Part shown: positions 56,547 to 64,000 of the stretch, in pieces
Position numbering within the stretch: position 1 is the stretch's first letter
Layout of the letters: each line of letters begins with the position of its first letter
Assembly (NCBI RefSeq): GCF_000515335.1
Contig: NZ_KI911563.1
Location: forward strand, 1,938,056 to 2,002,055
Direction of reading: 5' to 3'
Length of the DNA: 64,000 nucleotides
Source: Cohnella panacarvi Gsoil 349
GTDB lineage: Bacteria > Bacillota > Bacilli > Paenibacillales > Paenibacillaceae
Notes under the pieces: model-generated
What the model saw: only the letters and a program-made list of their open reading frames with translations
Told to the model about the DNA's origin: nothing
The model's database searches: none
Position numbers and translations under genes: made by a program

Positions 56547-57655
56547 AGACGTCTACGGAAAATCTCGGACCGCTGCATCTATTCTCTTGGATCGTTCTGT
56601 TCGAGCTCGGCTCCGCGGTCGTCATTCCGATCGGAATAGACGCGAAGCAAGCCTCATGGATTGTCATTTTGCTCGGTTGCGGCATCGGCATCGTCCTTAT
56701 GGCTGCCGTCTACGGCTCGTTGTACCGAATGTTCCCCGACCTGTCTTTGACCGGTTACGCGAGCCGTATCGCGGGCAAAGGCGTAGGCTGGACGATCGGC
56801 TTCGGCTACCTGCTATACTTCCTCTACATCGCCGGGCGAAACACGCGCGATTTCGGAGACTTGCTCGCGGCGTCGTCTTACGACGTCACTCCGGTATTCG
56901 TGATCAACGTCTGCATCGTGGTCGCGGTCGGCTACGTGCTTCATCTCGGCATCGAGGTGTTCGGGCGAACGGCTTTCATCTTTTTCGTGTTCACGGGGGG
57001 CCTCTTCTTGCTCATCCTGGTGCTCGTCATGTTCTCGGATATGGCGGATGCCCGGCGCATGCTGCCGGTTCTTCCGGACGGCTGGCAACCGGTCAGGAAG
57101 GCGTTGTATCCGACGAACGTCACGTTTCCGTTCGGCGAAATGATCGTCATGGCGATGTTCTTCCCTCATCTGAAGCAACGATGGAAACCGATACGGATCG
57201 GCATATGGGCGATGTTGCTCAGCGCCGCGCTGCTGTGCGTCGCGGCGTTCGTCAACATCTCCGTCCTCGGCATCGAGATCGCCAGTCGCACCACGTTCCC
57301 GCTGTTTACGTCGCTCAGCCGGCTGCGACTGGCGGAATTCGTGCAACGGATGGACGCGGTCGTGCTGCTGCTGCTGATCATTTCGAGCTTTTTCAAGATC
57401 GGCACCTTCATGCTGGCAGCCGTACTGGTAGCACGGGATTTGTTCCGCACGGATAATTATAAGACGTTGATCTTTCCTGTCGGGTTAGTCGTCATCATCT
57501 CTTCGATTCTTATGGCGGGAAGCTTGACGGAGCACCTGGAAGAAGGGCTGACAATCGTCCCGTATTATCTCCACTTGCCTTTCCAATTCGCGATTCCGGT
57601 TGCCCTACTGCTCGTCGGATGGATTCGACGGCTGGGCGGAAACGTTTCCTCCTGA
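56543..57655 (+). CDS. gerKB: GerA-type germinant receptor subunit B
   Basis: A 370-residue, ten-segment amino-acid-permease-like protein (LFSWIVLFELGSAVVIPIGI at the start; DLSLTGYASRIAGKGVGWTI). Subunit B contains the germinant-binding pocket in receptors studied so far. It overlaps subunit C by 4 bases, giving a tightly coupled ABC set. The 3' end overlaps a small gene on the other strand by about 50 bases. Confidence 0.95.
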   Translation: MKTSTENLGPLHLFSWIVLFELGSAVVIPIGIDAKQASWIVILLGCGIGIVLMAAVYGSLYRMFPDLSLTGYASRIAGKGVGWTIGFGYLLYFLYIAGRNTRDFGDLLAASSYDVTPVFVINVCIVVAVGYVLHLGIEVFGRTAFIFFVFTGGLFLLILVLVMFSDMADARRMLPVLPDGWQPVRKALYPTNVTFPFGEMIVMAMFFPHLKQRWKPIRIGIWAMLLSAALLCVAAFVNISVLGIEIASRTTFPLFTSLSRLRLAEFVQRMDAVVLLLLIISSFFKIGTFMLAAVLVARDLFRTDNYKTLIFPVGLVVIISSILMAGSLTEHLEEGLTIVPYYLHLPFQFAIPVALLLVGWIRRLGGNVSS

Positions 57656-57889
57656 TCGCTTCCCGCCGCCGAACAGCGCCGAGATCCCTTTAGCCAGCGG
57701 TTTGCGCACGAACAGGAGCATCAGGACGACCAACAACAGTCGCTCGCTCGGTTCCATCATGACGTATACGAAGCGAACGTTAAGCGCCATGTGATAAGCG
57801 CCGATGCCAAGCGCCGAGTCGATCGCCGTATCAAGCGCGACGCTGCATGCCAACAGGAGCACGAAGACCGCGTAACGTTTCCAGTACAA
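57605..57889 (-). CDS. Small two-segment membrane protein
   Basis: A 94-residue protein with two hydrophobic segments (YAVFVLLLACSVALDTAID and LLLVVLMLLFVRKPL) and a Gly/Ser-rich tail. An upstream Arg-rich reading (seven Arg) is really the ribosome binding site AGGAGGAG, so the TTG at 57889 is the best start. It overlaps the end of gerKB tail to tail. I do not recognise it; the function is unknown. Confidence 0.5.
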   Translation of the reverse strand: MYWKRYAVFVLLLACSVALDTAIDSALGIGAYHMALNVRFVYVMMEPSERLLLVVLMLLFVRKPLAKGISALFGGGKRSGGNVSAQPSNPSDEQ

Positions 57890-58012
57890 TCGTCTTCTCC
57901 TCCTTCTTCGGGCCGATTCGTTACCGGTTAGCGTTCCCCGCGCGGAAGGGATGAATGATATCTCTATCCTGGAAGACACTAGATATCAATCATTGGCATG
58001 ATTGGAGGCACA

Positions 58013-58795
58013 ATGGAAAATTTCAGAACGGCGTTCCGCAACAAACGTTACATCGCTCATGTCAGCCTCTTGGGAACGACGCAGTTGCATAAACGGAATC
58101 CGATTACGATCGCCTGCTGGTCCATGGCTTTTCCCGGCTTCGGGCATTTGCTCCTGAATAAATATTTGCGCGGATACGCTTTGATCTTGTGGGAAATGTT
58201 CATTAACCAGAAAATTCACCTGAATCTAGCCGTCGTCCATACGTTCAACGGTCAGTTCCAAGCGGCCAGAGACGCATTGGACCCTAGATTCATGTCGTTG
58301 TACATACCGGTGTACATCTTCGCGATCTACGACAGCTATCGGACGGCCGTCGATTTGAACAAAATTTATCTTCTTGCCCAGAGGGAAAACGGACGCTTCA
58401 ACGAGTTCAGCATCGGAGCTTTGGAAGTCAACTACCTCGACAAACGCAAACCGTGGCTGGCGGCCTTATGGTCGATGGGAGTTCCCAGCGTAGGGCAATT
58501 GTACCTCCATCGTATCGTCTTGGCCGCGTTTATCTTGATCAGCACCATCGTGATCGTATGGCAATCGAATTTGATTCTGGCGCTGCATTGCATGATTATC
58601 GGGGATTGGAGCACGGCTTCATCCGTCGTCGACGAACAATGGGTCTTGTATTTCCCCTCCTTTTATTACTTTACGATTTACGATGCCTACACGAGCACCG
58701 TCGAGAACAACAAGTTGTTCAACGATGTTCTCAAACGGCATCTCATCGACAACTACCAGCCGGTTGGTCACCCCGTAACCGTTGGAGGGAAATAA
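58013..58795 (+). CDS. Membrane protein with an internal duplication
   Basis: A 260-residue protein in two homologous halves. About residues 33-125 contain ACWSMAFPGFGHLLLNKYL ... YIPVYIFAIYDSYRTAVDLN. About 146-240 contain ALWSMGVPSVGQLYLHRIV ... YFPSFYYFTIYDAYTSTVEN. Each half has about three hydrophobic segments and ends with IYD(S/A)Y. GGAGG lies 4 bases before ATG 58013. The next gene starts one base after the stop, so they are coupled. It follows the germination operon and may be sporulation-linked; the function is unknown. Confidence 0.8.
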   Translation: MENFRTAFRNKRYIAHVSLLGTTQLHKRNPITIACWSMAFPGFGHLLLNKYLRGYALILWEMFINQKIHLNLAVVHTFNGQFQAARDALDPRFMSLYIPVYIFAIYDSYRTAVDLNKIYLLAQRENGRFNEFSIGALEVNYLDKRKPWLAALWSMGVPSVGQLYLHRIVLAAFILISTIVIVWQSNLILALHCMIIGDWSTASSVVDEQWVLYFPSFYYFTIYDAYTSTVENNKLFNDVLKRHLIDNYQPVGHPVTVGGK

Positions 58796-58796
58796 C

Positions 58797-59255
58797 ATGC
58801 AGATTCTGGCCACGTTCGAGTACTCGACCTTCCTTGAAATCGCCATTACGGAGCTTGAGGCGAAGGGTATCACTTCGATTTACGCCGTACCTCTTGATTT
58901 GCGCAAAAAAGAGCCGCGGCTGCTCGATACGATTCACCGGGCGGACGGGATGTCGTTCATCGACAAAGGCATGATCTTCGCCTTTCTCTTGTCTACGGTC
59001 GGCGCCAGCAAAGGGTTCGTCTGGCCTGGCGGACCTGTCATCTGGGGAATTGCGGGAGCGTTTCTCGGCTTTGTGATCGGAGTTGCGCTAAGCGGGGTCC
59101 TGTACCTGATCAAACGGAACAAAAATCAGACTCAGATCAAAAAAGGGAAAAGGAGCGAGGTCATCCTTATCGTTGCGTGCGAGGATAATCAGGCGTCGGT
59201 CGTAGAGGACATTCTGTGGGATCATAAAGCTCTCGGCATGGCGATGGCGAGATAA
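58797..59255 (+). CDS. Small membrane protein paired with the duplicated protein
   Basis: A 152-residue protein. A soluble N-terminal domain of about 60 residues is followed by two hydrophobic Gly-rich segments (GGPVIWGIAGAFLGFVIGVA), a basic linker and a short C-terminal domain (SEVILIVACEDNQASVVEDI). The two soluble ends, each with an ED or E-rich helix after a beta strand, may fold together as one alpha/beta unit. ATG 58797 has GGAGGG 7 bases upstream and follows the previous stop by one base. The family is unknown to me. Confidence 0.72.
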   Translation: MQILATFEYSTFLEIAITELEAKGITSIYAVPLDLRKKEPRLLDTIHRADGMSFIDKGMIFAFLLSTVGASKGFVWPGGPVIWGIAGAFLGFVIGVALSGVLYLIKRNKNQTQIKKGKRSEVILIVACEDNQASVVEDILWDHKALGMAMAR

Positions 59256-59261
59256 GAGCGG

Positions 59262-59282
59262 CGCGGGAGAAGTTGCCCCGCG
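59262..59282. terminator. Hairpin between convergent genes
   Basis: CGCGGG and CCCGCG pair between the end of the small membrane protein gene and the end of the gguB-like gene. There is no T run, so it is a weak candidate. Confidence 0.35.
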
Positions 59283-59305
59283 ACGCCCAGCTCGAACCGA
59301 CTAGA

Positions 59306-60472
59306 TCAAGAAGCCGTCTTGTTCTTGTTGTAAATATCGAAGCCTACGGCAAAGAGGAGCACCAATCCTTTAATTCCCTGCTGCCAATCGATGCCAAGCC
59401 CGATAAGGGACATCCCGTTGTTCATGACGCCCATCACGAGCCCTCCGATAATCGCCCCCATGACGGTCCCGATCCCTCCGGAAGCCGACGCGCCGCCGAT
59501 GAAGCAAGCCGCGATCGCGTCGAGCTCGAAGTTCACGCCCGCCTTCGGCGTCGCCGCGTTCAGGCGCGCGGCGTAAATCAGTCCGGATAACGCCGCTAGC
59601 GCGCCCATGTTGACGAACACCCAGAACGTCACTCTTTTCGTCTTGACGCCGGACAGCTTCGCCGCTTTCTCGTTGCCGCCGAGCGCGTACGTGTGACGGC
59701 CCATGACCGTCTTTTTCATGACGAACGTGTACACGATAACGAGCAGGAACAGAATGATCAGAATGTACGGGATGCCTCTGTACTGCGCCAGCACGTACGT
59801 AAAGACGTTAATGACCGCGACGATTCCGACGAGTTTGGCGATAAACCAAGGATAAGGGAGCACTTCGAAATCGTATTTGCGCTGCGCCCGACGGTCTCTG
59901 AACTCTTGCAGCACCGTTACGAGAGACAGGAATACGCCGACGATAATCGTGAGCATGTGGATAGAAGAACTGCCGTCCACGTCGGGCAGGAAGCCGGTGC
60001 TCATCTTCTGGAACGCCTTCGGGAACGGGGCGATCGACTGTCCGTCCAGCACGATCATCGTAAGTCCCCGGAAGAGAAGCATCCCGGCAAGCGTCACGAT
60101 GAACGACGGGATTCGCATATACGCGACCCAGAACCCTTGCCATGCGCCGACCAACGCGCCGATCAATAGAGACAGTATAATAGCGGCCCAATAAGGCATA
60201 TCGTAATCGACCATCATGATAGCCGACACGGCTCCGACGAACGCGGCGACCGAACCGACCGACAGATCGATATGACCCGTTATGATCACGAGAACCATCC
60301 CGATGGCGAGCACCAAGATAAAGCTGTACTGCTGGATAATATTCGTTACGTTCAGCGGCTTCAGCAGAATGCCGTCGGACAGCACTTGGAACAGCACCGT
60401 AATAAGGATCAGCGCCAAGATCATGCCGTACTGGCGCACGTTGTTCTTGAATACGTTCTTCATGACTTCCAT
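59306..60472 (-). CDS. gguB: Sugar ABC permease, GguB/MmsB-like
   Basis: A 388-residue CUT2-family permease, longer than the usual 330 because of an extra loop (LQEFRDRRAQRKYDFEVLPY) typical of the GguB/XylH type. Signatures are VLVIITGHIDLSVGSVAAFV and ELDAIAACFIGGASASGGIG. It starts 3 bases after the ATPase stop, with GGGGAG as ribosome binding site. Together with the binding protein and ATPase it forms a multiple-sugar importer of the ChvE-GguAB type. Confidence 0.92.
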   Translation of the reverse strand: MEVMKNVFKNNVRQYGMILALILITVLFQVLSDGILLKPLNVTNIIQQYSFILVLAIGMVLVIITGHIDLSVGSVAAFVGAVSAIMMVDYDMPYWAAIILSLLIGALVGAWQGFWVAYMRIPSFIVTLAGMLLFRGLTMIVLDGQSIAPFPKAFQKMSTGFLPDVDGSSSIHMLTIIVGVFLSLVTVLQEFRDRRAQRKYDFEVLPYPWFIAKLVGIVAVINVFTYVLAQYRGIPYILIILFLLVIVYTFVMKKTVMGRHTYALGGNEKAAKLSGVKTKRVTFWVFVNMGALAALSGLIYAARLNAATPKAGVNFELDAIAACFIGGASASGGIGTVMGAIIGGLVMGVMNNGMSLIGLGIDWQQGIKGLVLLFAVGFDIYNKNKTAS

Positions 60473-60475
60473 CCG

Positions 60476-62008
60476 CTATTCTCCCCTGCTCTTCGTCATG
60501 TATTTCATAAGCACCTCTTGCGAAGCGTCTTCCCGATTAACCTCGCCGGTGATGCGTCCCTCGCTCATGATGTAAATCCGGTCGCACATCCCGAGGATTT
60601 CGGGCAGCTCGGACGAAATCATTAGTACGCCCTTGCCTGACGAAGCCAACTGGTTGATGATCGTGTAGATCTCGTATTTGGCCCCTACGTCGATGCCTCG
60701 CGTCGGCTCGTCGAGAATGAGAATGTCGGGTTCGGAGAAAATCCACTTGCTCAGCACGACCTTCTGCTGGTTGCCGCCGCTCAAGTTGCCCGTCTTCTGC
60801 AGCACGCTCGGCGTCTTGATATTCATCTGCTTGCGGAACGATTCGGCGACAACGACCTCCTCGTTCTCGTTGACGACCGTGCGTCGCGAAATTTTAACCA
60901 AGTTCGTGAGCGATATGTTCCGCTTAATATCGTCGATCAGGATCAGGCCGTATTGCTTGCGGTCTTCCGTGACGTAGGCGATACCTTCTTCGATCGCGTC
61001 GCTGATATTCTTGATGTGCAGCTCCCGGCCTTCCTTCTTGATTGTCCCGTTAATATGGCGTCCATAGGAACGACCGAAAATACTCATGGCCAGCTCCGTG
61101 CGCCCGGATCCCATCAATCCGGCGATGCCGACGATTTCGCCTTTGCGAATATGGAAGTTCACGTCGTCGAGCACTTTGCGCTCCAGTTGCTGCGGGTGGT
61201 ACGCGCTCCAACCCGACACCTCGAAGATCGTCTCGCCGATGCTCGGCGTCCTCTCGGGATACCGATGCGTCAAATCGCGACCGACCATTCCTTTGATGAT
61301 GCGGTCTTCCGTCACATCGTCCTTGCGCATATCGAGCGTCTCTATCGTTCGTCCGTCCCGCAGAATCGTGATCGAATCCGCTACTTTGGCGATCTCGTTA
61401 AGCTTGTGGGAGATGATAATGGAGGCAATGCCTTGTTCCTTCAATTGCAGGATGAGCTTAAGCAGATTCTCGCTGTCCTCTTCGTTCAAGGCGGCCGTCG
61501 GCTCGTCCAGGATCAGCAGCTTTACTCTCTTCGACAACGCCTTCGCGATTTCCACGAGCTGCTGCTTGCCTACGCCCAAGCTCGCGATAAGCGTGCTCGG
61601 ACTCTCGCTTAACCCGACCGTACGCAGCAGTTCCTTCGTGCGGACGCTCGTCTCGTTCCAATCGATAATGCCTCTCTTCGTCTGTTCGTTACCCAGAAAT
61701 AGGTTCTCGGCGATCGAGAGATAAGGGATAAGCGCCAGCTCTTGGTGGATGATGACGATTCCCAGCTCTTCGCTTTGTTTAATATCCTTGAACCCGCAAG
61801 AGTCTCCTTTGAACAGAATATCCCCATCGTACGAGCCGTGAGGATACACTCCGCTCAGCACTTTCATCAGCGTCGACTTGCCTGCTCCGTTCTCGCCGCA
61901 TAGAGCGTGAACTTCGCCTTCCTTTACTTGCAGTCGGACATTCTCGAGCGCTTTGACGCCGGGGAATGTCTTGGTAATCCCGCGCATCTCCAAGATATAG
62001 CCCGCCAT
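60476..62008 (-). CDS. gguA: Sugar ABC ATPase with two nucleotide-binding domains, GguA/MmsA-like
   Basis: A 510-residue fused ATPase. Domain 1 has Walker [26 protein letters not shown] and Walker [12 protein letters not shown]. Domain 2 has [23 protein letters not shown] and [14 protein letters not shown]. The domain 1 signature lacks the usual SGG, as in the RbsA/MglA group. The gene lies between the binding protein (after an attenuator) and the permease. Confidence 0.93.
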   Translation of the reverse strand: MAGYILEMRGITKTFPGVKALENVRLQVKEGEVHALCGENGAGKSTLMKVLSGVYPHGSYDGDILFKGDSCGFKDIKQSEELGIVIIHQELALIPYLSIAENLFLGNEQTKRGIIDWNETSVRTKELLRTVGLSESPSTLIASLGVGKQQLVEIAKALSKRVKLLILDEPTAALNEEDSENLLKLILQLKEQGIASIIISHKLNEIAKVADSITILRDGRTIETLDMRKDDVTEDRIIKGMVGRDLTHRYPERTPSIGETIFEVSGWSAYHPQQLERKVLDDVNFHIRKGEIVGIAGLMGSGRTELAMSIFGRSYGRHINGTIKKEGRELHIKNISDAIEEGIAYVTEDRKQYGLILIDDIKRNISLTNLVKISRRTVVNENEEVVVAESFRKQMNIKTPSVLQKTGNLSGGNQQKVVLSKWIFSEPDILILDEPTRGIDVGAKYEIYTIINQLASSGKGVLMISSELPEILGMCDRIYIMSEGRITGEVNREDASQEVLMKYMTKSRGE

Positions 62009-62038
62009 AGGTTCACCCGGCCTTCGATTAAAGTAGAA

Positions 62039-62080
62039 ATGATTTAGCGATGGCCAGAGGGACGGCCATCACTAAATCAT
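62039..62080 (-). terminator. Intercistronic attenuator after the binding-protein gene
   Basis: ATGATTTAGCGATGGCC (62039-62055) and GGCCATCACTAAATCAT (62064-62080) form a 17-base stem with one mismatch. On the minus strand it is followed by TTTCTACTTT. It would lower expression of the ATPase and permease relative to the binding protein. Confidence 0.7.
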
Positions 62081-62108
62081 TCGATTTCTTCCGTGCCTGC
62101 CCTTAAAC

Positions 62109-63206
62109 TTATTTCAGTTGGTCTTCCGTGTAGTAACCGCTGTCGACTAATACTTGCTTGTAGTTCTCTTTGTCTACGGAAATCGGCACGAGCAAGTAGG
62201 ACGGAACGATCTTCACGCCGTTATTGTACGTCTTCTCGTCGTTAATCTCCGGCTTGCCGCCCGTCAATACGGCGTCGGCCATCTTAACGGCGACTTTCGC
62301 CAGCTCGCGGGTATCTTTGAAGATCGTCGAAGTCTGCTCGCCGGCAAGAATCGATTTCACGGAAGCGAGCTCCGCGTCTTGGCCGGAAGTGACAGGCAGC
62401 GGTTTATCGGCTGAACCGTAGCCTACGCCTTTGAGCGAGGACAGGATACCGATCGTGATGCCGTCGTACGGGGACAGGACCGCGTCCACGTTCGCGTCGG
62501 CATAGTTAGCGGATAGCAGGTTATCCATGCGGGATTGGGCGACGCCGCCGTCCCAACGAAGAGTCGCGACTTGGTCGAATTTCGTCTGGCCGCTCTTCAC
62601 GACGAGCTTCCCGCTGTCGATGTAAGGTTTAAGCACGCTCATCGCGCCGTCGAAGAAGAAATAAGCGTTGTTGTCGTCCGGGGACCCTGCGAACAATTCG
62701 ACGTTGAATGGGCCTTTGCCGTCCTTTAAGCCGAGCTTATCTTCGATATAAGAGGCTTGCAGCACGCCGACCTTGAAGTTATCGAACGTGGCGTAGTAGC
62801 TGACGTGCTCGGTTTTCTTGATCAAGCGGTCGTACGCGATGACCGGAATTTTGGCGTCGGCCGCTTTTTGCAGCACGTCGGTCAACGATTCGCCGTCGAT
62901 CGCCGCGACGACGAGCAATTTAACGCCTTTCGTAATCATGTTCTCGATCTGGGATACTTGGTTCTCGATGACGTCTTCGCCGTACTGAAGATCGGACTTA
63001 TAGCCGAGCTTCTGGAATTCCTTCACCATGTTGTCTCCGTCTTTCACCCAGCGTTCGGACGATTTGGTCGGCATCGCGATGCCGATCGTTCCTTTGCTCG
63101 TTCCGCCGCCGTCGTCTCCGGAACTGCCGTTATCGTTGTTTTTGCCGCAAGCCGCGATGACGAATACCAATGCGAGAATGAGTGCCATTACCGAAAACTT
63201 TTTCAT
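62109..63206 (-). CDS. chvE: Sugar-binding lipoprotein, ChvE-like
   Basis: A 365-residue Peripla_BP_4 lipoprotein (lipobox VIAAC, then an Asn/Gly/Ser linker). ChvE-type features are [40 protein letters not shown] and [20 protein letters not shown]. ChvE relatives bind aldoses such as galactose, arabinose, xylose and glucose. ATG 63206 follows AAAGGGGAG. It is the first gene of the importer and divergent from the binding-protein-like gene at 63439. Confidence 0.92.
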   Translation of the reverse strand: MKKFSVMALILALVFVIAACGKNNDNGSSGDDGGGTSKGTIGIAMPTKSSERWVKDGDNMVKEFQKLGYKSDLQYGEDVIENQVSQIENMITKGVKLLVVAAIDGESLTDVLQKAADAKIPVIAYDRLIKKTEHVSYYATFDNFKVGVLQASYIEDKLGLKDGKGPFNVELFAGSPDDNNAYFFFDGAMSVLKPYIDSGKLVVKSGQTKFDQVATLRWDGGVAQSRMDNLLSANYADANVDAVLSPYDGITIGILSSLKGVGYGSADKPLPVTSGQDAELASVKSILAGEQTSTIFKDTRELAKVAVKMADAVLTGGKPEINDEKTYNNGVKIVPSYLLVPISVDKENYKQVLVDSGYYTEDQLK

Positions 63207-63438
63207 TTTTGGGCTCCCCTTTCGTCTTTTGACAAAACCCAATTTATCACGGAGGCCCCGAAGCGGTATTTAGACGAAATTGACAACTTTTTTCAAAAAA
63301 CAAACCTCTTCGTATTTTCCGAAAGATCAAGTTAAAATAATGAAAATAATGTTCGAATTTTGAAAAGACGGCGGATGGCAACCCTTCTATGATGGAGTTG
63401 AATGCTAGACACCGCCCGATCAAGGAGGCCGGCTCGCA

Positions 63439-64000
63439 GTGAAAAAACCGCTATTGCTGATCGTATATGGACTCGTGACGGGTTTGTTCCTGCTCTTCTT
63501 CTGGTATTACGGCATTCGCGACGATAAGAACGACGCTTGGAACGAGAATCCGATCGGGCTTATGGGAGATATAGAAGAGAAATACGTGCTCGTCACGTTT
63601 CAATCGGATTTGGATTATTGGAGAAGCATTATGAAAGGCTTCGAGGATGCGGCACAGGTGCTTAACGTCTCCGTCGAATTCCGCGGCGCGAGCCAATACG
63701 ACGCCAACGAGGAGATTACGGTGCTGGAGCAAGTCATCGCCAGGAAACCCGCCGGAATCGCCGTTACGGCGATCAATCCGGAGGCGCTTAACGCGACGAT
63801 CGACAAAGCGGTGAACGCCGGTATCCCGATCGTGCTGTTCGATTCCGGCGCGGCGGGCAGCAAGGCGCATTCATTCCTCGGGACGGACAATTACAGCGCC
63901 GGGACGAAGGCGGCGCGCGAGCTGGGCCGTCTAATGTCGGGCCAAGGCGAAGCCGCGGTATTGACGCAGCCTAAGCAATTGAACCACCAAGAGCGGACCG
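63439..64000 (+). CDS. Membrane-anchored sugar-binding protein (partial, runs off the window)
   Basis: A frame open from GTG 63439 (AAGGAGG 10 bases upstream) to the window end, 187 codons. An uncleaved N-terminal anchor (LLLIVYGLVTGLFLLFFWYY) without lipobox or signal-peptidase site is followed by a Peripla_BP_4 domain: YVLVTFQSDLDYWRSIMKGF, PAGIAVTAINPEALNATIDK, FDSGAAGSKAHSFLGTDNYS. A permanently anchored binding domain next to, but divergent from, a ChvE-GguAB importer fits the XylFII class of sensory binding proteins, whose LytS/YesM-type kinase normally follows. That gene would be beyond the window. Confidence 0.8.
   Translation, partial: MKKPLLLIVYGLVTGLFLLFFWYYGIRDDKNDAWNENPIGLMGDIEEKYVLVTFQSDLDYWRSIMKGFEDAAQVLNVSVEFRGASQYDANEEITVLEQVIARKPAGIAVTAINPEALNATIDKAVNAGIPIVLFDSGAAGSKAHSFLGTDNYSAGTKAARELGRLMSGQGEAAVLTQPKQLNHQERT

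Overview
The window looks like chromosome from an endospore-forming member of the Paenibacillaceae (Paenibacillus or Cohnella type). The basis is a complete GerA-type germination operon, lipoproteins with Gram-positive lipoboxes, strong GGAGG ribosome binding sites with many TTG and GTG starts, YesM/YesN sugar two-component systems, and an Fnr regulator with its cysteine cluster at the C terminus. No rRNA, tRNA, CRISPR array, phage or transposase gene was found. The genus is an inference.

Layout. 1-9.8 kb: the end of a ROK protein, an ArsR-type repressor, a secreted repeat protein, a cheX (frameshifted)-cheY pair, a GH9 cellulase lipoprotein, a 42-bp tandem repeat array, an Fsr-type exporter, a queuosine-precursor transporter under a preQ1-I riboswitch, and a DHA2 exporter divergent from a PadR repressor. 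9.8-17.2 kb: a disordered lysine-rich protein, a four-gene operon with two TPR-like paralogues, and an unusual operon of two PaaK-type adenylating enzymes (one fused to TPRs) plus a chorismate-lyase-like protein. 17.2-24.3 kb: the remnant of a 7TM sensor, a multidomain GH44 glucanase, and a LuxR/NarL-type two-component system.

24.3-33 kb holds sugar genes: a LacI-ThuA-Gfo/Idh operon with its own operator, a hydroxypyruvate-isomerase-like protein, and a TIM-barrel epimerase plus Gfo/Idh pair divergent from an AraC regulator. 33-37.2 kb is a redox module: DoxX with an Fnr box, a GAF/response regulator/kinase set resembling NreABC, and fnr with a perfect Fnr box upstream. 37.5-40.4 kb: an esterase and a decayed uronate operon (kduI pseudogene, DeoR, kduD). 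40.8-53.6 kb: a YtfQRT-YjfF-like sugar ABC operon that also carries a chemoreceptor and a second binding protein, divergent from a YesM-YesN-binding-protein set. 53.6-59.3 kb: gerKA-KC-KB-like germination genes and small membrane proteins. 59.3-64 kb: a ChvE-GguAB-like sugar importer divergent from a membrane-anchored binding protein cut off by the window end.

Taken together, the genes suggest a plant-polymer degrader. Cellulases and an esterase release sugars, several CUT2 ABC importers take them up, and three-component sensors, LacI/AraC/DeoR regulators and cre sites control expression. The least explained parts are the chorismate-lyase/adenylating-enzyme operon, the TPR operon and a family of intergenic three-box repeats.
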